From assembly GCA_050084985.1 (NCBI GenBank), contig JBITNC010000001.1, positions 134,788,001 through 134,852,000 on the forward strand: 64,000 bases of DNA, given 5' to 3'. This document shows, piece after piece, positions 12,953 through 24,296 of the stretch. Each line of letters starts with the position of its first letter. Positions within the stretch are counted from its first letter, which is position 1. The notes under the pieces were generated by a model. It made no database searches and was not told the DNA's origin. It was given only the letters and a program-made list of their open reading frames with translations. The position numbers were made by a program, and so were the translations under genes. Origin of the DNA: Nageia nagi. Its lineage: Eukaryota; Pinophyta.

Positions 12953-13103
12953 AAGTTTTGAAGAGAGAGATTAGGTTTTGAAGGAAAGGATTATGGATTA
13001 AGTGGGAGCAATGGTAGAAGAAGGAAGATTGAGGAAGATTTGAGAGGGTAAGCCAAAGTTTCCCCGTAGCTTCAAGAGTTTATATATTGATGATGGTGAA
13101 TGT

Positions 13104-13415
13104 TTGACACAAAAGAAATCCATGAAGAAGTGGGAGTTTGTTAGCATGGATAGGGAGATGAAATCCTTGATGAAAGATCAAAGTGTTTTGATAGCGAAGC
13201 TGCCTATAGTTATAGATGTTGTGCATGATGTTTGTGTATGCAGGATGGAAATGGAGGAGAAAGGAGTGCGCAAGGAAAGTCTTGATATAAAATTATATGT
13301 ACAATATGATGGTATGATCCATGGATTTGGAAGCATGTACCGATGGAGGTTCGTGGAACATCAAAGGCTAAAGTTAACAAGTGGTATGATTTGGTTGAGA
13401 TTTATGGTGAGTTAG
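13104..13415 (+). pseudogene. Trace of copia reverse transcriptase N-terminus
   Basis: The opening MKKWEFVSMDREMKSLMKDQ resembles the segment at the start of copia reverse transcriptases (a Trp-containing lead into an AMDEEMKSLxKN-type block). Downstream residues are not recognisable and the RT core is absent. This is a remnant left by internal deletion of the nested element, not a gene; the open frame of 103 codons is probably chance beyond the first 40. Confidence 0.5.
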
Positions 13416-13556
13416 GTTGAAGAACTTAATGAAGGTGCAAAGGTGGAATTAGGGGTTCTCCCAATTCCAAGTGATCTCAAGGTTTGAGAGGTTAAGATGA
13501 GAGTATTCAGATCCTAAGTTGCAGGTGTTGCATGAATCAATCTCAAAGTGGAAGAT

Positions 13557-14347
13557 TCTTGGGAATTGAACCTAATTTTTTGGTTCAAGTTTTGAGTTTC
13601 AACTCTTTATTTTCTAACCAATATGCACAGGATTAGTTTGCAGGTTCTAATTAGTCGAGTGGAGGTCGATCAGGGCTAATTGATTGAATGGAAGTCGATC
13701 AAATGATTGGTAGGCTAGTCAACCATTGGGAGGTCAATAAGCCAATCGATAGCTCGATCAAGTTAAGGTTTGACAGGTGATATGTTAGAAGTAATTGGAC
13801 CTGATGGAGCTAGTCAACTAATCGATACCAATCTGATCCTATCCAGTTATGACTCCAAAGGCGTAAATCTCTATTTTGAGCTTGTAAACTCACTCTTACT
13901 TTGTTTTAAGTTTGGAAACTAACTTTTCCATTGATGGTGATTTCTTACATAGATTTCTAGCTTTATTTTGGTCTAAAATTAAGATATGTATGAATATATT
14001 TAATTGTATGTAAGATTCATTGTAATTAAGCATTAAAAAGAGAGTTGTAAGGGAGAATTTGAGAGTAGAGTTTGTACATGACTAAGAAATACAAAGATAG
14101 ACTGTTGTAGTGAGGATTCTTATGTAACCAAAGAAAAAATATAGTTGTGTTATTTTTGGTTGAATCTCTTTGTGGCTTTGGACTAATTGAATAAAGGACT
14201 AGATATTCTCTGTGGATGTAGCCTCCATTAGGTGAACCACATTACATGCTTGTATCTTCTTTTGTGTGGTCTTATTTGTTTAAAGTTTCTTCTAAATTGA
14301 GTTAGTTGGATTGCTCAAACTTTATTTTTATATATTGAATCCTAATG
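13557..14347 (+). repeat. 3' LTR of nested copia element
   Basis: It starts TCTTGGGAATTG after the tract AAGTGGAAGAT and matches 12163-12935. Its end touches the AGCCA duplication. Confidence 0.85.
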
Positions 14348-14469
14348 AGCCATACACCAATAGTCGTAGGGAGCCATCACCCAGACCTTTGCGATCTACC
14401 TTGGCATTGTTGAACTTGCAATAGTCATCATAAAAACTTCTATCAATGTAAGACTGGTCTGATGTGAAT

Positions 14470-14634
14470 CTTGAGTTTTGATCAATTGTTCCAAAATAGT
14501 CGTGGAGGGAAAGATGCAAACATTGGTTGGAAATTATTTGCCAACCAAGTCAAGGTCATTTTTTGTAAATAAGGATCTAATGGGGCTATTTTTGTGATTA
14601 GTGGTTTTGTGAGAGCTATTCTAGTAATTTTCCC
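14470..14634 (-). repeat. Right terminal inverted repeat of MULE 1
   Basis: The reverse complement starts GGGAAAATTACTAGAATAGC, matching the left end. Small ORFs in this part are by-products of the repeat. Confidence 0.85.
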
Positions 14635-14643
14635 TTTATTTAA

Positions 14644-15429
14644 ATGGTTTATTCTTAACTAAAAGATAATTTATGATTCAAATAAATACACACAAAAAAA
14701 TTATTTGTATCAAAACAAATGATATTTAGTAGCACGAATACAAATTTAATTTTTAATGTGAATGTGTGTTTGAATTTCATTCAAGTAATTTATGCTCAAA
14801 CAAGAATTGATTTACAAATTCAACCAATATAATTTATTAAAATAAAAGCAATTTATTATTTGACTTTGACATAATTTCATATATTTTGTAAATAATTTTA
14901 GATTTTGTTATAGTTTAAAAAATATAAATTTTGTTCTAACTTAAATATCTATAAAAATGATTCAAATTTGAACCATGTACAATTATTAAATTTCAAGAAT
15001 TATGTTAAATTTTGAACTCGAACTTCTCCTATGAAATAGAAAATTAGCTTATTGTTTAAACCAATTTTATGTTCATAAAAATTATAATTTAATATTTATA
15101 AAATATAGACATTAATGTTTCACTCAAATGATATTTATTTCATTAATATTATGTGATTTTATGTTCATAAAAGTATAATTTAATGTTTAAAAAATACATA
15201 CATAACTATTTCATTCAAATAACACTATTTTCATTAAAATGATGTGATCACTATTAAGGATAAGAGTTATTGATCGTTATTTTTATTAAATAAATTATTA
15301 GAACTTTAATCCAAAACGAAAAAAATTTGCAAAAAGATAATTAGAGGAATTATTGGAATTGTTGCCAACAATAATTTGAAGCACAAATATTAAATATATT
15401 ATTTAAAAAAATTTATAAAGTACAATTTT
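14644..15429. other. Very AT-rich interval, nothing recognised
   Basis: The stretch is dominated by A and T runs. A loosely repeated phrase (TTTATGTTCATAAAA..TATAATTTAAT at about 15068-15100 and 15161-15190) suggests a small old duplication. No gene or transposon end is seen. Confidence 0.5.
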
Positions 15430-17830
15430 TCTTGTAATATAAGAAGGTTACCGTAGAACCAAATGTTATGATCTTTGTAGCAATCTATTCTCCAAAGTTT
15501 GTGATATAATCAAGTGGTGTGGATCATTTTTTATATTGATGGTCAACCTTTTGGAGTTGTCAATATCTATGCTTCCAATCATAGCGGCCATAAGAGCGTG
15601 TTATGATGTTGGCTTGCGTTGTTGCTTCCTTAGATAGTTTGGCTTTTCTATGGTGACTTAACATGATTGAAAAACTTGAAGAGAATATAGGATGTATCCC
15701 AATGTGTTGGTGTGCGGATGAACTGGATGCCTGATTTTTTCTAAAAATTAAGCATGGGCTTGTAGACGCCAATGCATGTCATAATACTAAAAACTTTGCA
15801 GACTTCCTTTGGTTCACTTGGTCTGATTTTCAAACAAGATAAGTCAGAGTGCTTAAGAGATTGGATCAGCCCATGCTTACAAACCATTCCAATTTTGGCT
15901 TCCATAGTGTTACTCAGAAAGCACCTTTGGTCTTTGGCTCTCCAAGCAACATCATTTCAAGCCATATGCCTATCATTTTTAATATTGTGCCTCCCCAGAA
16001 AATCCCTAAAGTCTTCCACTCTCAGTTTTATCTCAATTTCTCTTTTTTACATCACCCTACCACTATAGCTCATATTTGCAAAGTTTGGAAACTTTTCCCA
16101 TGACCATTAAGGAATATTGGTTGGATCGATTGGTGGAATGATGCAATTTTTAGAACCACCATAGTTTTGAGAGTGTTAGGGGTCAAAATCACCAAAATTC
16201 ACAAACATTCTGACAAAACCCTTAGAGGAGAGCTTGCACATACCTCAATCCAACTTGAAGCTAATCCTTTGAGCTTCCCTTTGCAATAGCATGTTGTTGT
16301 TCAACATTAGATAAGGAAGGTAGAGTTCTATGAGGCTAAAGGTGCCCAAATCTGAGCTCGCCTCCATTGGCTCATAATTGCTGATAAAGTTTCTAAAGAA
16401 TTTTTTCAATGTCTTCGTATTGCAAAGTCAGTGGTGCAATTTAAATCCATTATGGATGAAAATACTAAAGTCTCATATCCTCCTAGTACTGCCACAGCTT
16501 TTGTGAACATTATAAGCAAGTTTTTGCTTCTCAAGAGCTTACCTTGGAAAGATAAAATGTCATCTCATAATGTTGCATTATTAATCCAAATAAACTCTCT
16601 CCTCATCAGAGATAAGAGTATGATCGGCCCCTCTACCTAAAGGATGTGAAAGTTGCTCTTTCTTGCATGGAAAATGAAAATGCTCCAAGGTTAGATAACT
16701 TCCCATGTGAATTCTATAAGTAATTATGAGATGTTGTCAATCCTAATCTTCTTTTTGTTTATCAAGAAGATTTCTTGATAGGTTTGTTGAAAGCTATAAT
16801 TAATAGAGGGAATATCAAGTTTATCCGAAATTTAGGATACCGCAAGCTCATTACCAATTGGAGGCCTATTACTTTGCACAATGTCAACCATAAGATAATA
16901 GCTAAAACTTTGGCTTTAATACTTAGGCCTCTTCTTCCCCAAATTGTTCTTCTAGAGAAAACAATATTCAATCAAAGCAAATACATCCTTGATAATGTTA
17001 TTGATGTCTAGGAAGGAATGGAATGAGCCTAAACCACTCAACCAAATGCCCTTTTTGTTATGATAGATTTTGAAATAGCATATGACAAGATTGAATGGCA
17101 TTTCATTCTTGCTATGCTTAAATCCATTAGGTTTGGCCCTATCTTTCTAACCTCAAATCAAATGTTTTTCATATGCTTCAACTATTTTGATGCTTGATGG
17201 AATGCAAACTAGCACGATAGAAATTTATAAGTCTTTCAAACAGGGTTGCTCATTGGCCCCATAGCTATATTTGCTTCTAGTTGAAGCTTTTGGCTATCTT
17301 CTATCAATCAAAGCTTCCCAAAGGTTGGTTCACAAGATTTCTCTTCCTCGAAATCATAGTCAGTTGATTAATGGGCATTTTGTTGATGACTCCTTACATT
17401 AAAACATTTTTGTTATTCAAGCCTTTGCTTGTCTTGACACTTTTTGCAAAGTATCAAGTTCAAGAATTCAATGGAAAAAAACTTCTTATTATAGATAAAC
17501 TTCATCAGATATTCCCAATTGGCTAGCTTCTTTCCAATGGCAATGGATAAAACTTGGAGAAATGTTCAAATTCCTGGGAATCCCATTTGCATTCTAAAGA
17601 ACCCCAATGCAATTATGGAATTATGTTCTACAGAGGGTGGAGAAAAAGTTGCCATACTAGATTTCCAAGAAGTTATCTTTAGCTAGAAAATTCTAAATTT
17701 GCTCAAAAATTCTAGCTTCTACTCATGTTTATTACTCGTCTTGTTGGATTCCTTCCCAAACATGCTACTTAAAATGTTTAACCAAAGTTTAAAACTTTAT
17801 CAATCAAAGACATCAAGGCAAGTTCCTCTT
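15430..17830 (+). pseudogene. L1-type LINE ORF2 fragment: endonuclease end and reverse transcriptase
   Basis: Pieces in changing frames match a plant L1 ORF2. Near 15540-15610 there is an endonuclease block (GVVNIYASN). At 16770-17030 the RT N-terminal blocks appear, including LITNWRPITLHNVNHKIIAK and YILDNVIDV. At 17379-17390 the catalytic loop reads FVDD. FLGIPFAF and YSSCWIPSQ then mark the region after the active site. There are many stops and shifts. It ends near 17830 without a clear poly-A tail; a related 3' piece at 18860-19460 may be the rest of the same copy. Confidence 0.8.
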
Positions 17831-18859
17831 TAAAGTTTTGAGTTTTAACATTTTTACCTTTTTAAACAATTAATGTTAAACATCAACAAGTTAAAGCGCT
17901 AAATCCGCTTAAAATCTTTCAAACAAAGTTGTCAAAAATTGTTTATCTAAATTGCAGATGATAAAAAATCATTAGGGTTGAAGTCCGTTGAACGAAAGAT
18001 TAATGGGAGACATGTTTGGAGAGCTTTGTTATCACCCTTTATCCCTTTTTATGTTGGCAGCAGATGAAATGAGGTTTAGTCTAGACTTTTCTATTTTAAA
18101 TGTTACTTTTTTCGTTTTGCTAGCGTAACCGAGTTTTTCAGTCATACTCAATGAGTTTTTAGTGAGTTAATCATCTATTTTTCAGCGAGTTAATTGCCAA
18201 TTTACTCTTGAGTTGACACAAAAGAAAAAACTCACGAGCTAAACATGAGTTGCATGGGAGCTCCAACTCAGCTCGCACTCCATGAATTTCCCGAGCGTTT
18301 GCCACGTCTGACTACTATGGAAAATACCATAAATCTTGTTCAAATCTTATTATCAAAATTACCATGAATAAACTGATCCAACTCAAGATAAGTTTCCTCC
18401 AAATGGGTTCTGAAGTAGAAGATTTGGATGTAATAGTCTTTTAAGCAAACCATGCACCTATTGGTAAGTCATTCACCCTTGGGATTGTCGCATCCCATAA
18501 CCCAGACCATTGGACCTTATACAGCAGGGAGTAGCGTACCAATATGATATGGTGAAGATTAACCACAGCATAGGAAACCATATTCAATCCACGAAACAAA
18601 TTGTAATCCCACTTTGTTCAAATAATTGTAGAACACCACTTTTAAGCTCTTTGATGGTAAGTAGTAAAACCAATGTTATCAAGATCAACTTAAAACTAAT
18701 TTATTATATTGTATAGAAGCAGCAACATCATCTCAGAAGCAATGCGAATAGAACGTGCTAACTGCAGGTGTACTAGTGAAAGGAAAAAAACATACAAGAA
18801 ACAGTTTCATTTCTAATACTATGCATATTTGTGCAAAGTATAGTTATAAATATCATGAT
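17831..18859. other. Unassigned interval between two LINE pieces
   Basis: I see no domain here. If the LINE pieces on both sides are one copy, this is either an insertion of about 1 kb or strongly decayed ORF2 sequence. A short ORF at 18510-18716 has no motif I can support. Confidence 0.4.
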
Positions 18860-19460
18860 TGGTTCAGAAAAGTACTGACATGGGATAACCTCTAAAAAGA
18901 GGTCTCATTGATCCCTCACAATTTGTTCTGTGGGGAGAAAATGAGAAGAATATTGATCACCTTTTCCTGCAGAGTCAGCTAGCATGGAACAATGTAGTTA
19001 ACCAAAGATACAAATTTGATGGTCTCCGAAGCATCTGGGATGAAGGAATGGGTCTGAATTGCTGGTCACTTTGGATTGAAAGAAATAAAAGAATCTTTAA
19101 AGGAAAGACTCATGACATGGATTCTTTTACAGTAAAGATCTGAGTCATGATTCAGGTGAGAATACCATCCTTATTGAAGGCCCTGATCCCAGTTTTTGAA
19201 ACCTCATTAATGGATATGTGGACTAAATATATAAGATGCATAACATTTATGGCGCCAAGACATATAAGGAACAGTCAAAGACAAAATGGTTGCCTCCTAG
19301 AAACAATGAATTATACTTAATTTTGATGGTGCAGCAAAGTGAAACTCTGGTCCAGCTGGGGAAGGTGGCATCATCTGTAACTTCAAATAGCAAACTCAGA
19401 CTTGATAAGGCAACAATTGTAAATATGCTCAAATTTAAAAGACGATAAAACATAGGTCGA
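18860..19460 (+). pseudogene. L1-type LINE 3' part: zinc-finger (zf-RVT) and RNase H remnant
   Basis: LTWDNL, KRGLIDPSQFVLW and NIDHLFLQSQLAW follow the pattern of the zinc-binding block found after the RT in plant LINEs. SLWIERNKRIFKGK is the usual linker. Near 19315-19385 an RNase H start (FDGAAK, GPAGEGGIICN) is visible across a frameshift. It is the C-terminal end of an ORF2, decayed. Confidence 0.7.
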
Positions 19461-20695
19461 GGGAGATTCATTGATAATCATAATATGAAGAAAAAAACAC
19501 AGGGCCCATGGACTGTAGCCCCTCTCATTGAGAACATTCTCAGCTTCCTACCAAATTACAAGTAAATATTTCTGACATCAAAATAGGTGAAAATAACCAG
19601 ATACATGAGCAAATGTGGGTGTTCGTATTAGAGGAACTAGGTTTGTTTTGAAACCACCTTCAAATCACAAAATGCAAACTACAGTAAATAATAACATGGA
19701 AGTGGGCGAACATGAGTAAAACGTGTGAAATTGGTTTAGAAATTATCAAACTCCTCTGGCACAGCCTTGGACATACACTGAATCCCTACTGATCATTACA
19801 AGTGATACTCAACAGCTATCCTGACTAGCTGTTCAAAGTGGTTACTTGCTTTTCGTATATACTAACCCACTCTTTCTTTTCATTTGAAGCAAGCCTTTTC
19901 TCTATGTATACAAAGCCTTTCTGCTATATCCATGGAATGAAGGAAACATTGGAAGTGTCCCTGGTGAAGGAAGCTCTGTTAAGGAAAACTTTGAATGCAG
20001 GGAAAGGGCAAGCATCTGTAGGGTGTTCAACCAAGAAGAGATCCAGGAAGCACTATTTTTTGAGGGAACTTGATGAAACACCCAAGGATGCAACATCTGC
20101 AATTTCCACGAAGTGCAGGATTACATCTCAGTTCTGATGAAAGCTGTAAAATTCATGATCAGAGGCACCGCTGCTATCCTGAACAAAATGAGTATTCATT
20201 ACCGTGAGATCAACTCAATCACACAGGCTCTGAAGCAGGATAGGAAATAACATTGATGGCATGTATCATTCGGCATAACATCTCCAAGCCTGTTCCAGAC
20301 CTATCGCTTTTCTCTCTGAATGTATTTCCAGTAATCCCCATCTCACATAGGAAATAATGAGCCAGGTATAAGTGAGCTATTTTCTGGCTGAATATTAGCA
20401 ATGCCTCTGTAGCAGTGTGTCTTAGGTGTTAGCTTTCTTTATGGTTATGTTGTCATCCTGGAGATGGTGGATATGTAATGAACAGCTGCAGTGAAGGAAT
20501 ATTATGCATATGGCATGTTGATTTTGCTATCAACCCAGGTTCTATTTATCTTTTGGTTGCAAGGAATATGCAGGATGGCACTTTGTCACCTCAAGTTGGC
20601 ACACAGTATTATGAAACTCCATTTGGAAAAACACTTTAGTGTCTTAAATTGATGTTTTTCTTACCACAAGTGTTCAATTAGTGGCAAAGCTTATA
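19461..20695. other. Unassigned, less AT-rich interval
   Basis: Base composition looks closer to genic DNA than to the surrounding AT-rich stretches. Two overlapping open frames at 19838-20140 and a frame ending near 20250 (VKFMIRGTAAILNKM, REINSITQALKQ) look more protein-like than chance, but I recognise no family and see no splice-site pattern strong enough to call exons. The right edge is where the truncated chromovirus LTR begins. Confidence 0.35.
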
Positions 20696-20847
20696 GTCCC
20701 ACTTGGGGCTCACAGTGGGGTCCATTGACCCATTAAGTCTCCTATCCTAAGTTGCAAACATAAAGAACAATACATAAGAAGATTATATTACAAGTAGATC
20801 CTTTCGGACCCCACAACTAATGACTGGTACACAAGGGGGACGTCACA
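20696..20847 (-). repeat. Truncated 3' LTR of chromovirus
   Basis: On the minus strand it starts TGTGACGTCCCCCTTGT, the same start as the 5' LTR at 25501. Similarity stops abruptly at about 20696, where unrelated sequence begins. Confidence 0.85.
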
Positions 20848-21173
20848 AAGCCTCCCCTCTCAAGATTGCTTGCCCTCAGGCAATTCAGTGTTAGATGTGC
20901 AAGTATATCAGCTTCCTCCCACGTTGAGTCCTCATCTGGCAGGTCCTTCCATTTGATCAAATACTCTTGAATCTGTTGGGATCTCAACTTCCTGACCCTA
21001 GTATCAAGTACCCTCTCCAGAATTAGAATCAATCGCCCCTCATCGTCAAGCGGGGGTAGGATGGTGGACAAAACATCTTGTTGTCCCATTGCCTTCTTCA
21101 GGAGTGAGACATGGAAACTATTGTGAATCTTACTCTCCTGGGGCAGCTCCAACTCATAGGCAACATCCCCCAC
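20817..21173 (-). pseudogene. Integrase C-terminus with chromodomain
   Basis: The open frame of 118 codons starts with the integrase tail (VAYELELPQESKIHNSFHVS). Residues about 51-94 form a chromodomain: ILERVLDTRV, then EYLIKWKDLPDEDSTWEEA with its conserved aromatic residues. Chromodomains steer chromovirus insertion toward heterochromatin marks. The frame runs on into the LTR, ending at its first bases. It is open, but the upstream parts of the polyprotein are broken. Confidence 0.85.
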
Positions 21174-21368
21174 CTTGCATAGGATCTTGTATGGGCTGAA
21201 GAATCTTGGTTGTGGCTTCTTTTCCTCGTTTCTCGAGTGATGATTGCTGAAATAGCTGCAACCACAAGTATGCTATATCCCCAACATCGAAGCTCCTCTT
21301 TGTCCTGTTCTGATCATAGAACTTCTTCTACCGGTTCTGGGCCATCTGCAAGTTCTCCTTTAGCATCC

Positions 21369-22268
21369 TCATGATGTCCTAATACTCTTGCGAGAAATCA
21401 TTAGCCTTGGGTGCCCTTCATCAAAAATCAGATCTATAAAGTTCGGAGGAACATAACCATATAAAGCTTGGAAAGGAGACATCTTAACAGACATGTGATA
21501 AGTGGAATTATAACAATACTCCCCAATGTGGAGCCACTTTACCCATGACTGTTGTTGTCCCATCACATAGTGCCTCAAATATCCCTCCACCCATTTGTTG
21601 ATGATTTTTGTCAGTCCATCTGTCTGTGGGTGGTAACTGGTACTAGGAGTGAGATCCGTCCCACTCAATCGAAACAACTCCAGCCTGAACAAGCTCATGA
21701 ACTTGTTGTCCCAATCACTCACTATCCTCTTAGGTAACCCATGCAACCTGAAGACGTCCCTGAAAAACAAATCAGCTATCTATGCAATCGTATGAGTGGT
21801 AGTGATGGAAAAGAAATGAGCAAACTTGGTGAGTCTATCCACTACCACGAAGATGCTATCTTTGCCTTGGGCCTTAGGGAGGCCGGTGATGAAATACATG
21901 GAGTTACCCTCCAACTTCTGCTGGGGAATAGGAAACGGTTGGAGCAGTCCTCCAAGCTTCGTATGCTCCTGCTTATTCTCCTGACACTACGTACACTCAT
22001 GTACGTGCCTCATGACGTCTTGTTTTAGCCCCTTCAAAGTGAATCTCTCTCTCATCGCGTAATAGGTCTTGGTGATGCTCGGATGTCCTGCTAGAGGGGT
22101 ATTGTGTAGTGCATGCAATACCTTCTTCCTAACCTCAAATTTTAGAGTTAAGAATATCTTGTGCCTCTTCAAGGTCAATCCCTCCTTGACCACATACCTC
22201 TTGTTCTTCACCACTCCACTACGAATATCGGAGGTAAACTCATCCTGAGTGTATTTGGCCATAATCAC
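21369..22268 (-). pseudogene. Integrase zinc-binding and catalytic core, catalytic residues lost
   Basis: The HHCC module lies in the part from 22268 down to about 21990 (LHNTPLAGHPS, then HVHECT). The core continues with SMYFITGLP, where the first catalytic Asp is Tyr (codon 21894-21896). The second Asp is kept in IVSDWDNKF (21714-21716). The third position, DGLTKIIN, is Lys in place of Glu (21606-21608), at the right D-x35-E distance. Two of three catalytic acids are therefore gone, and a stop at about 21990 splits the domain. Confidence 0.85.
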
Positions 22269-22459
22269 CTTCTTTCAATCAGCCCTGATAGAGGAGAGAG
22301 AATAGAAAGAGGGATTCCTGGACAAAACATCTGCTGTCGTATATATTCATCTTCCACTTGATATACTGAATCTCAAAGCCAAATGATTGGAGCTTAATCA
22401 CCCACCGTTGTTGTTTCTCACTCAAGTCTGTTTGGATGAGGAAGTACTTCAAGATATTG

Positions 22460-23600
22460 TGGTCACACTAGATGATAAATGGCCCACAAACCAAGTACCC
22501 TTTGAACCTCTCTAGTGCATGCATAATGGCCAACATCTCCTTGTCATAGACGATGAAATTTTGTTCTATGCTAGACAAATTCCGAATCTCAAATGCAATC
22601 GGCTGCCCATTTTGCATCAATACTACTCCAACGCCCATCTTGGAGGCATCACGCTCCACGCTGAAGGGGGCTAAGAAATCTAGTATAGTTAGACAAGGAC
22701 AAGTACACATGACCCTCTTGAGCCTCTCAAAGGCTTCCTGTGCCTCACTACTCCAAACAAATGCATCCTTCTTTGTTAGCTGCATGAGGGGGGCAGCTAG
22801 GTGGGAGAAACCATAAATGAACCCCCGATAGTAGTTACACAACCCTAAGAACCCTCTCAGCTGCATGAGGGACGTGGGAGCTGGCCATTCCTGGATGACT
22901 ATAATCTTCTGCTCATCAACCCTGACTCCCTAATGGTTGATAATGTGCCCCAGACACAATATCTCAATCATGCCAAACTCACAATTAGACTGCTTGGCAT
23001 AAAACTTTTGCTCCTGTAGTATCCTCAAAACATGGTCCAAGTGGCAGAGGTGTTCCTCTCATTTCCTACTATGCACCAAAATGTCATCAAAGAAGACCAA
23101 CACAAACTTCCGCAACTAATCCCTGAAAACCTGGTTCATGGTTGATTGAAACATGGCTTGTGCATTGGTCAATCCGAACGGCATCACCAGGAATTCGAAA
23201 TGACCATAATGACACTAGAAAGTCGTCTTATGGACATTTTCCATATTGATTTGATGATATATGGATCTCAAGTCAATTTTGGAGAAGTACTTGGCCCTAT
23301 GCAAATCATCGATGAGGCCATCCACCCTAGGAATCGGATGCCTGTTCTTGATGATTTTCTTGTTGAGCAGTCTATAGTCTATGCACATTCTCATCGTCCC
23401 ATCCTTCTTCTTAACTAACACCACTGAAGAAGCAAATGGACTGGAGATAGGCCAAATGAATCCCATTTCTAGCAACTCCTTGATAGTTTTCTCTATTTCA
23501 TCCTTGTACACCTTCGGATTCCTATAAGGGGTAACCATAATCGGTTTAGCTCCCAATTCCAACTCCATCATATGCTCAAACCCTCTGGACGACGGTAAGC
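22460..23600 (-). pseudogene. Reverse transcriptase and RNase H of chromovirus
   Basis: From the right: the palm entry block (GFIWPISSPFASSVVLVKKK, MRMCIDYRLLNKK), the HPIPRVDGLIDDL block, then [11 protein letters not shown], and the catalytic loop FFDD (23083-23094), which keeps both aspartates. The RT connection (LRGFLGLCNYYRGFI) leads into RNase H with RDASKMGVGVVL and YDKEML. Stops occur at about 23214, 23115, 22992 and 22932. The protein would have copied the element RNA; this copy is broken. Confidence 0.88.
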
Positions 23601-24296
23601 CTTTAGGATATCACCAAAAACGTCCGGATACTGATACAAGATACATTGGATCTCAAACGGCTTCTCCTTGGCCTCCCTAGTGTGCAACATGGTGCCTCCC
23701 TTAGTTATGGTGAGGATGCAACCCCATTCTACATCTCTTTTCCAAAATATAGCACTCATCTTCTTGGTTGATATCACCTGAGTGACGGCTTCCAATCCGT
23801 CGCTGGTAGCACTAGATCGGAGCTTCAACTTCCTCTCTACTTTCTTCTTCCGATCCAAGGAAGTGTCATCCTCCCTAAATCCCTCAAGTCCAAACATTGG
23901 GGTTTTTACTGGTTCTAACCCTCCAGCATTGGTCTTCTTCCAGGCTACCACTCCATACCCCAACAGGTCCTAATACAACTGGAAGGTGGCACTCTTCGGA
24001 ACTCTTTGGTGGTTCCTTGGTAGATCAAGAGTAAAACCTTAATTTTCGGTGGTGTCTTATGCAGCTTCACAAATTTGGGTTTCCATGTATCTCCTTTCTT
24101 CCATCTCATTTTCTTAGCATGTTGCTCTCCTAAGAACCATATAAGCCTCTCCCTTTCCTTCGAAGGGACTTTCTCATCTTCTAATCTCTGAAGCAATTGG
24201 CGGAAAACTACCTGGCCATACTCAGATTTCCTCAATTTGGCTGTAGATCTAGCTTCCATTCCCTTAGGTGGCAAGATCTTCAGCTCTAATACCACT
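23601..24296 (-). other. Leader and pre-RT region of chromovirus, gag and protease absent
   Basis: Two fragments are open on the minus strand (23945-24349, 23568-23963). The second ends with YPDVFGDILK, the block that usually precedes the RT, so it is pol. The first is Lys/Glu-rich and has no zinc knuckle or DSG protease motif. I therefore read this as an internal deletion that removed gag and protease. Confidence 0.55.
24283..24294 (-). promoter_or_regulatory. Primer-binding site (Met-tRNA type)
   Basis: On the minus strand the sequence TGGTATTAGAGC follows two bases after the LTR end CTCACA. It differs by one base from the common TGGTATCAGAGC site. Confidence 0.75.

Larger units (their letters stand above)
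12163..14347 (+). mobile_element. Non-autonomous Ty1/copia element nested in MULE 1
   Basis: Two direct repeats of about 0.78 kb flank an internal part of only about 620 bases. The LTRs start TGTTGGAAATTG (left) and TCTTGGGAATTG (right). AGCCA on both sides (12158-12162 and 14348-14352) is an exact 5-bp target duplication. A decayed Met-tRNA primer site follows the left LTR, and a purine tract precedes the right one. The inside keeps only a trace of copia RT, so it is an internally deleted copy moved by enzymes from elsewhere. The two LTRs differ at many sites, so the insertion is old, yet younger than the MULE. Confidence 0.88.
10982..14634. mobile_element. Mutator-like DNA transposon (MULE), non-autonomous, with nested copia element
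   Basis: The ends are long inverted repeats: the left starts GGGAAAATTACTAGAATAGC and the right ends with its near-exact reverse complement. Similarity runs inward for roughly 160 bases (about 10982-11145 against 14470-14634). The flanks are TTTAATTAA (10973-10981) and TTTATTTAA (14635-14643), a 9-bp target duplication with one mismatch. Long inverted repeats plus a 9-bp duplication are the mark of Mutator-like elements. No MURA transposase is visible, so it is non-autonomous. Without the nested element (12163-14347 and its duplication) it was about 1.46 kb. Its subterminal part holds a degenerate minisatellite. Confidence 0.85.

Noticed and set aside
14328-14519. Minus-strand 63-codon ORF inside the MULE end
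   Set aside because: It spans the copia/MULE boundary and part of the inverted repeat, so it is a by-product of the nested structure, not a gene.
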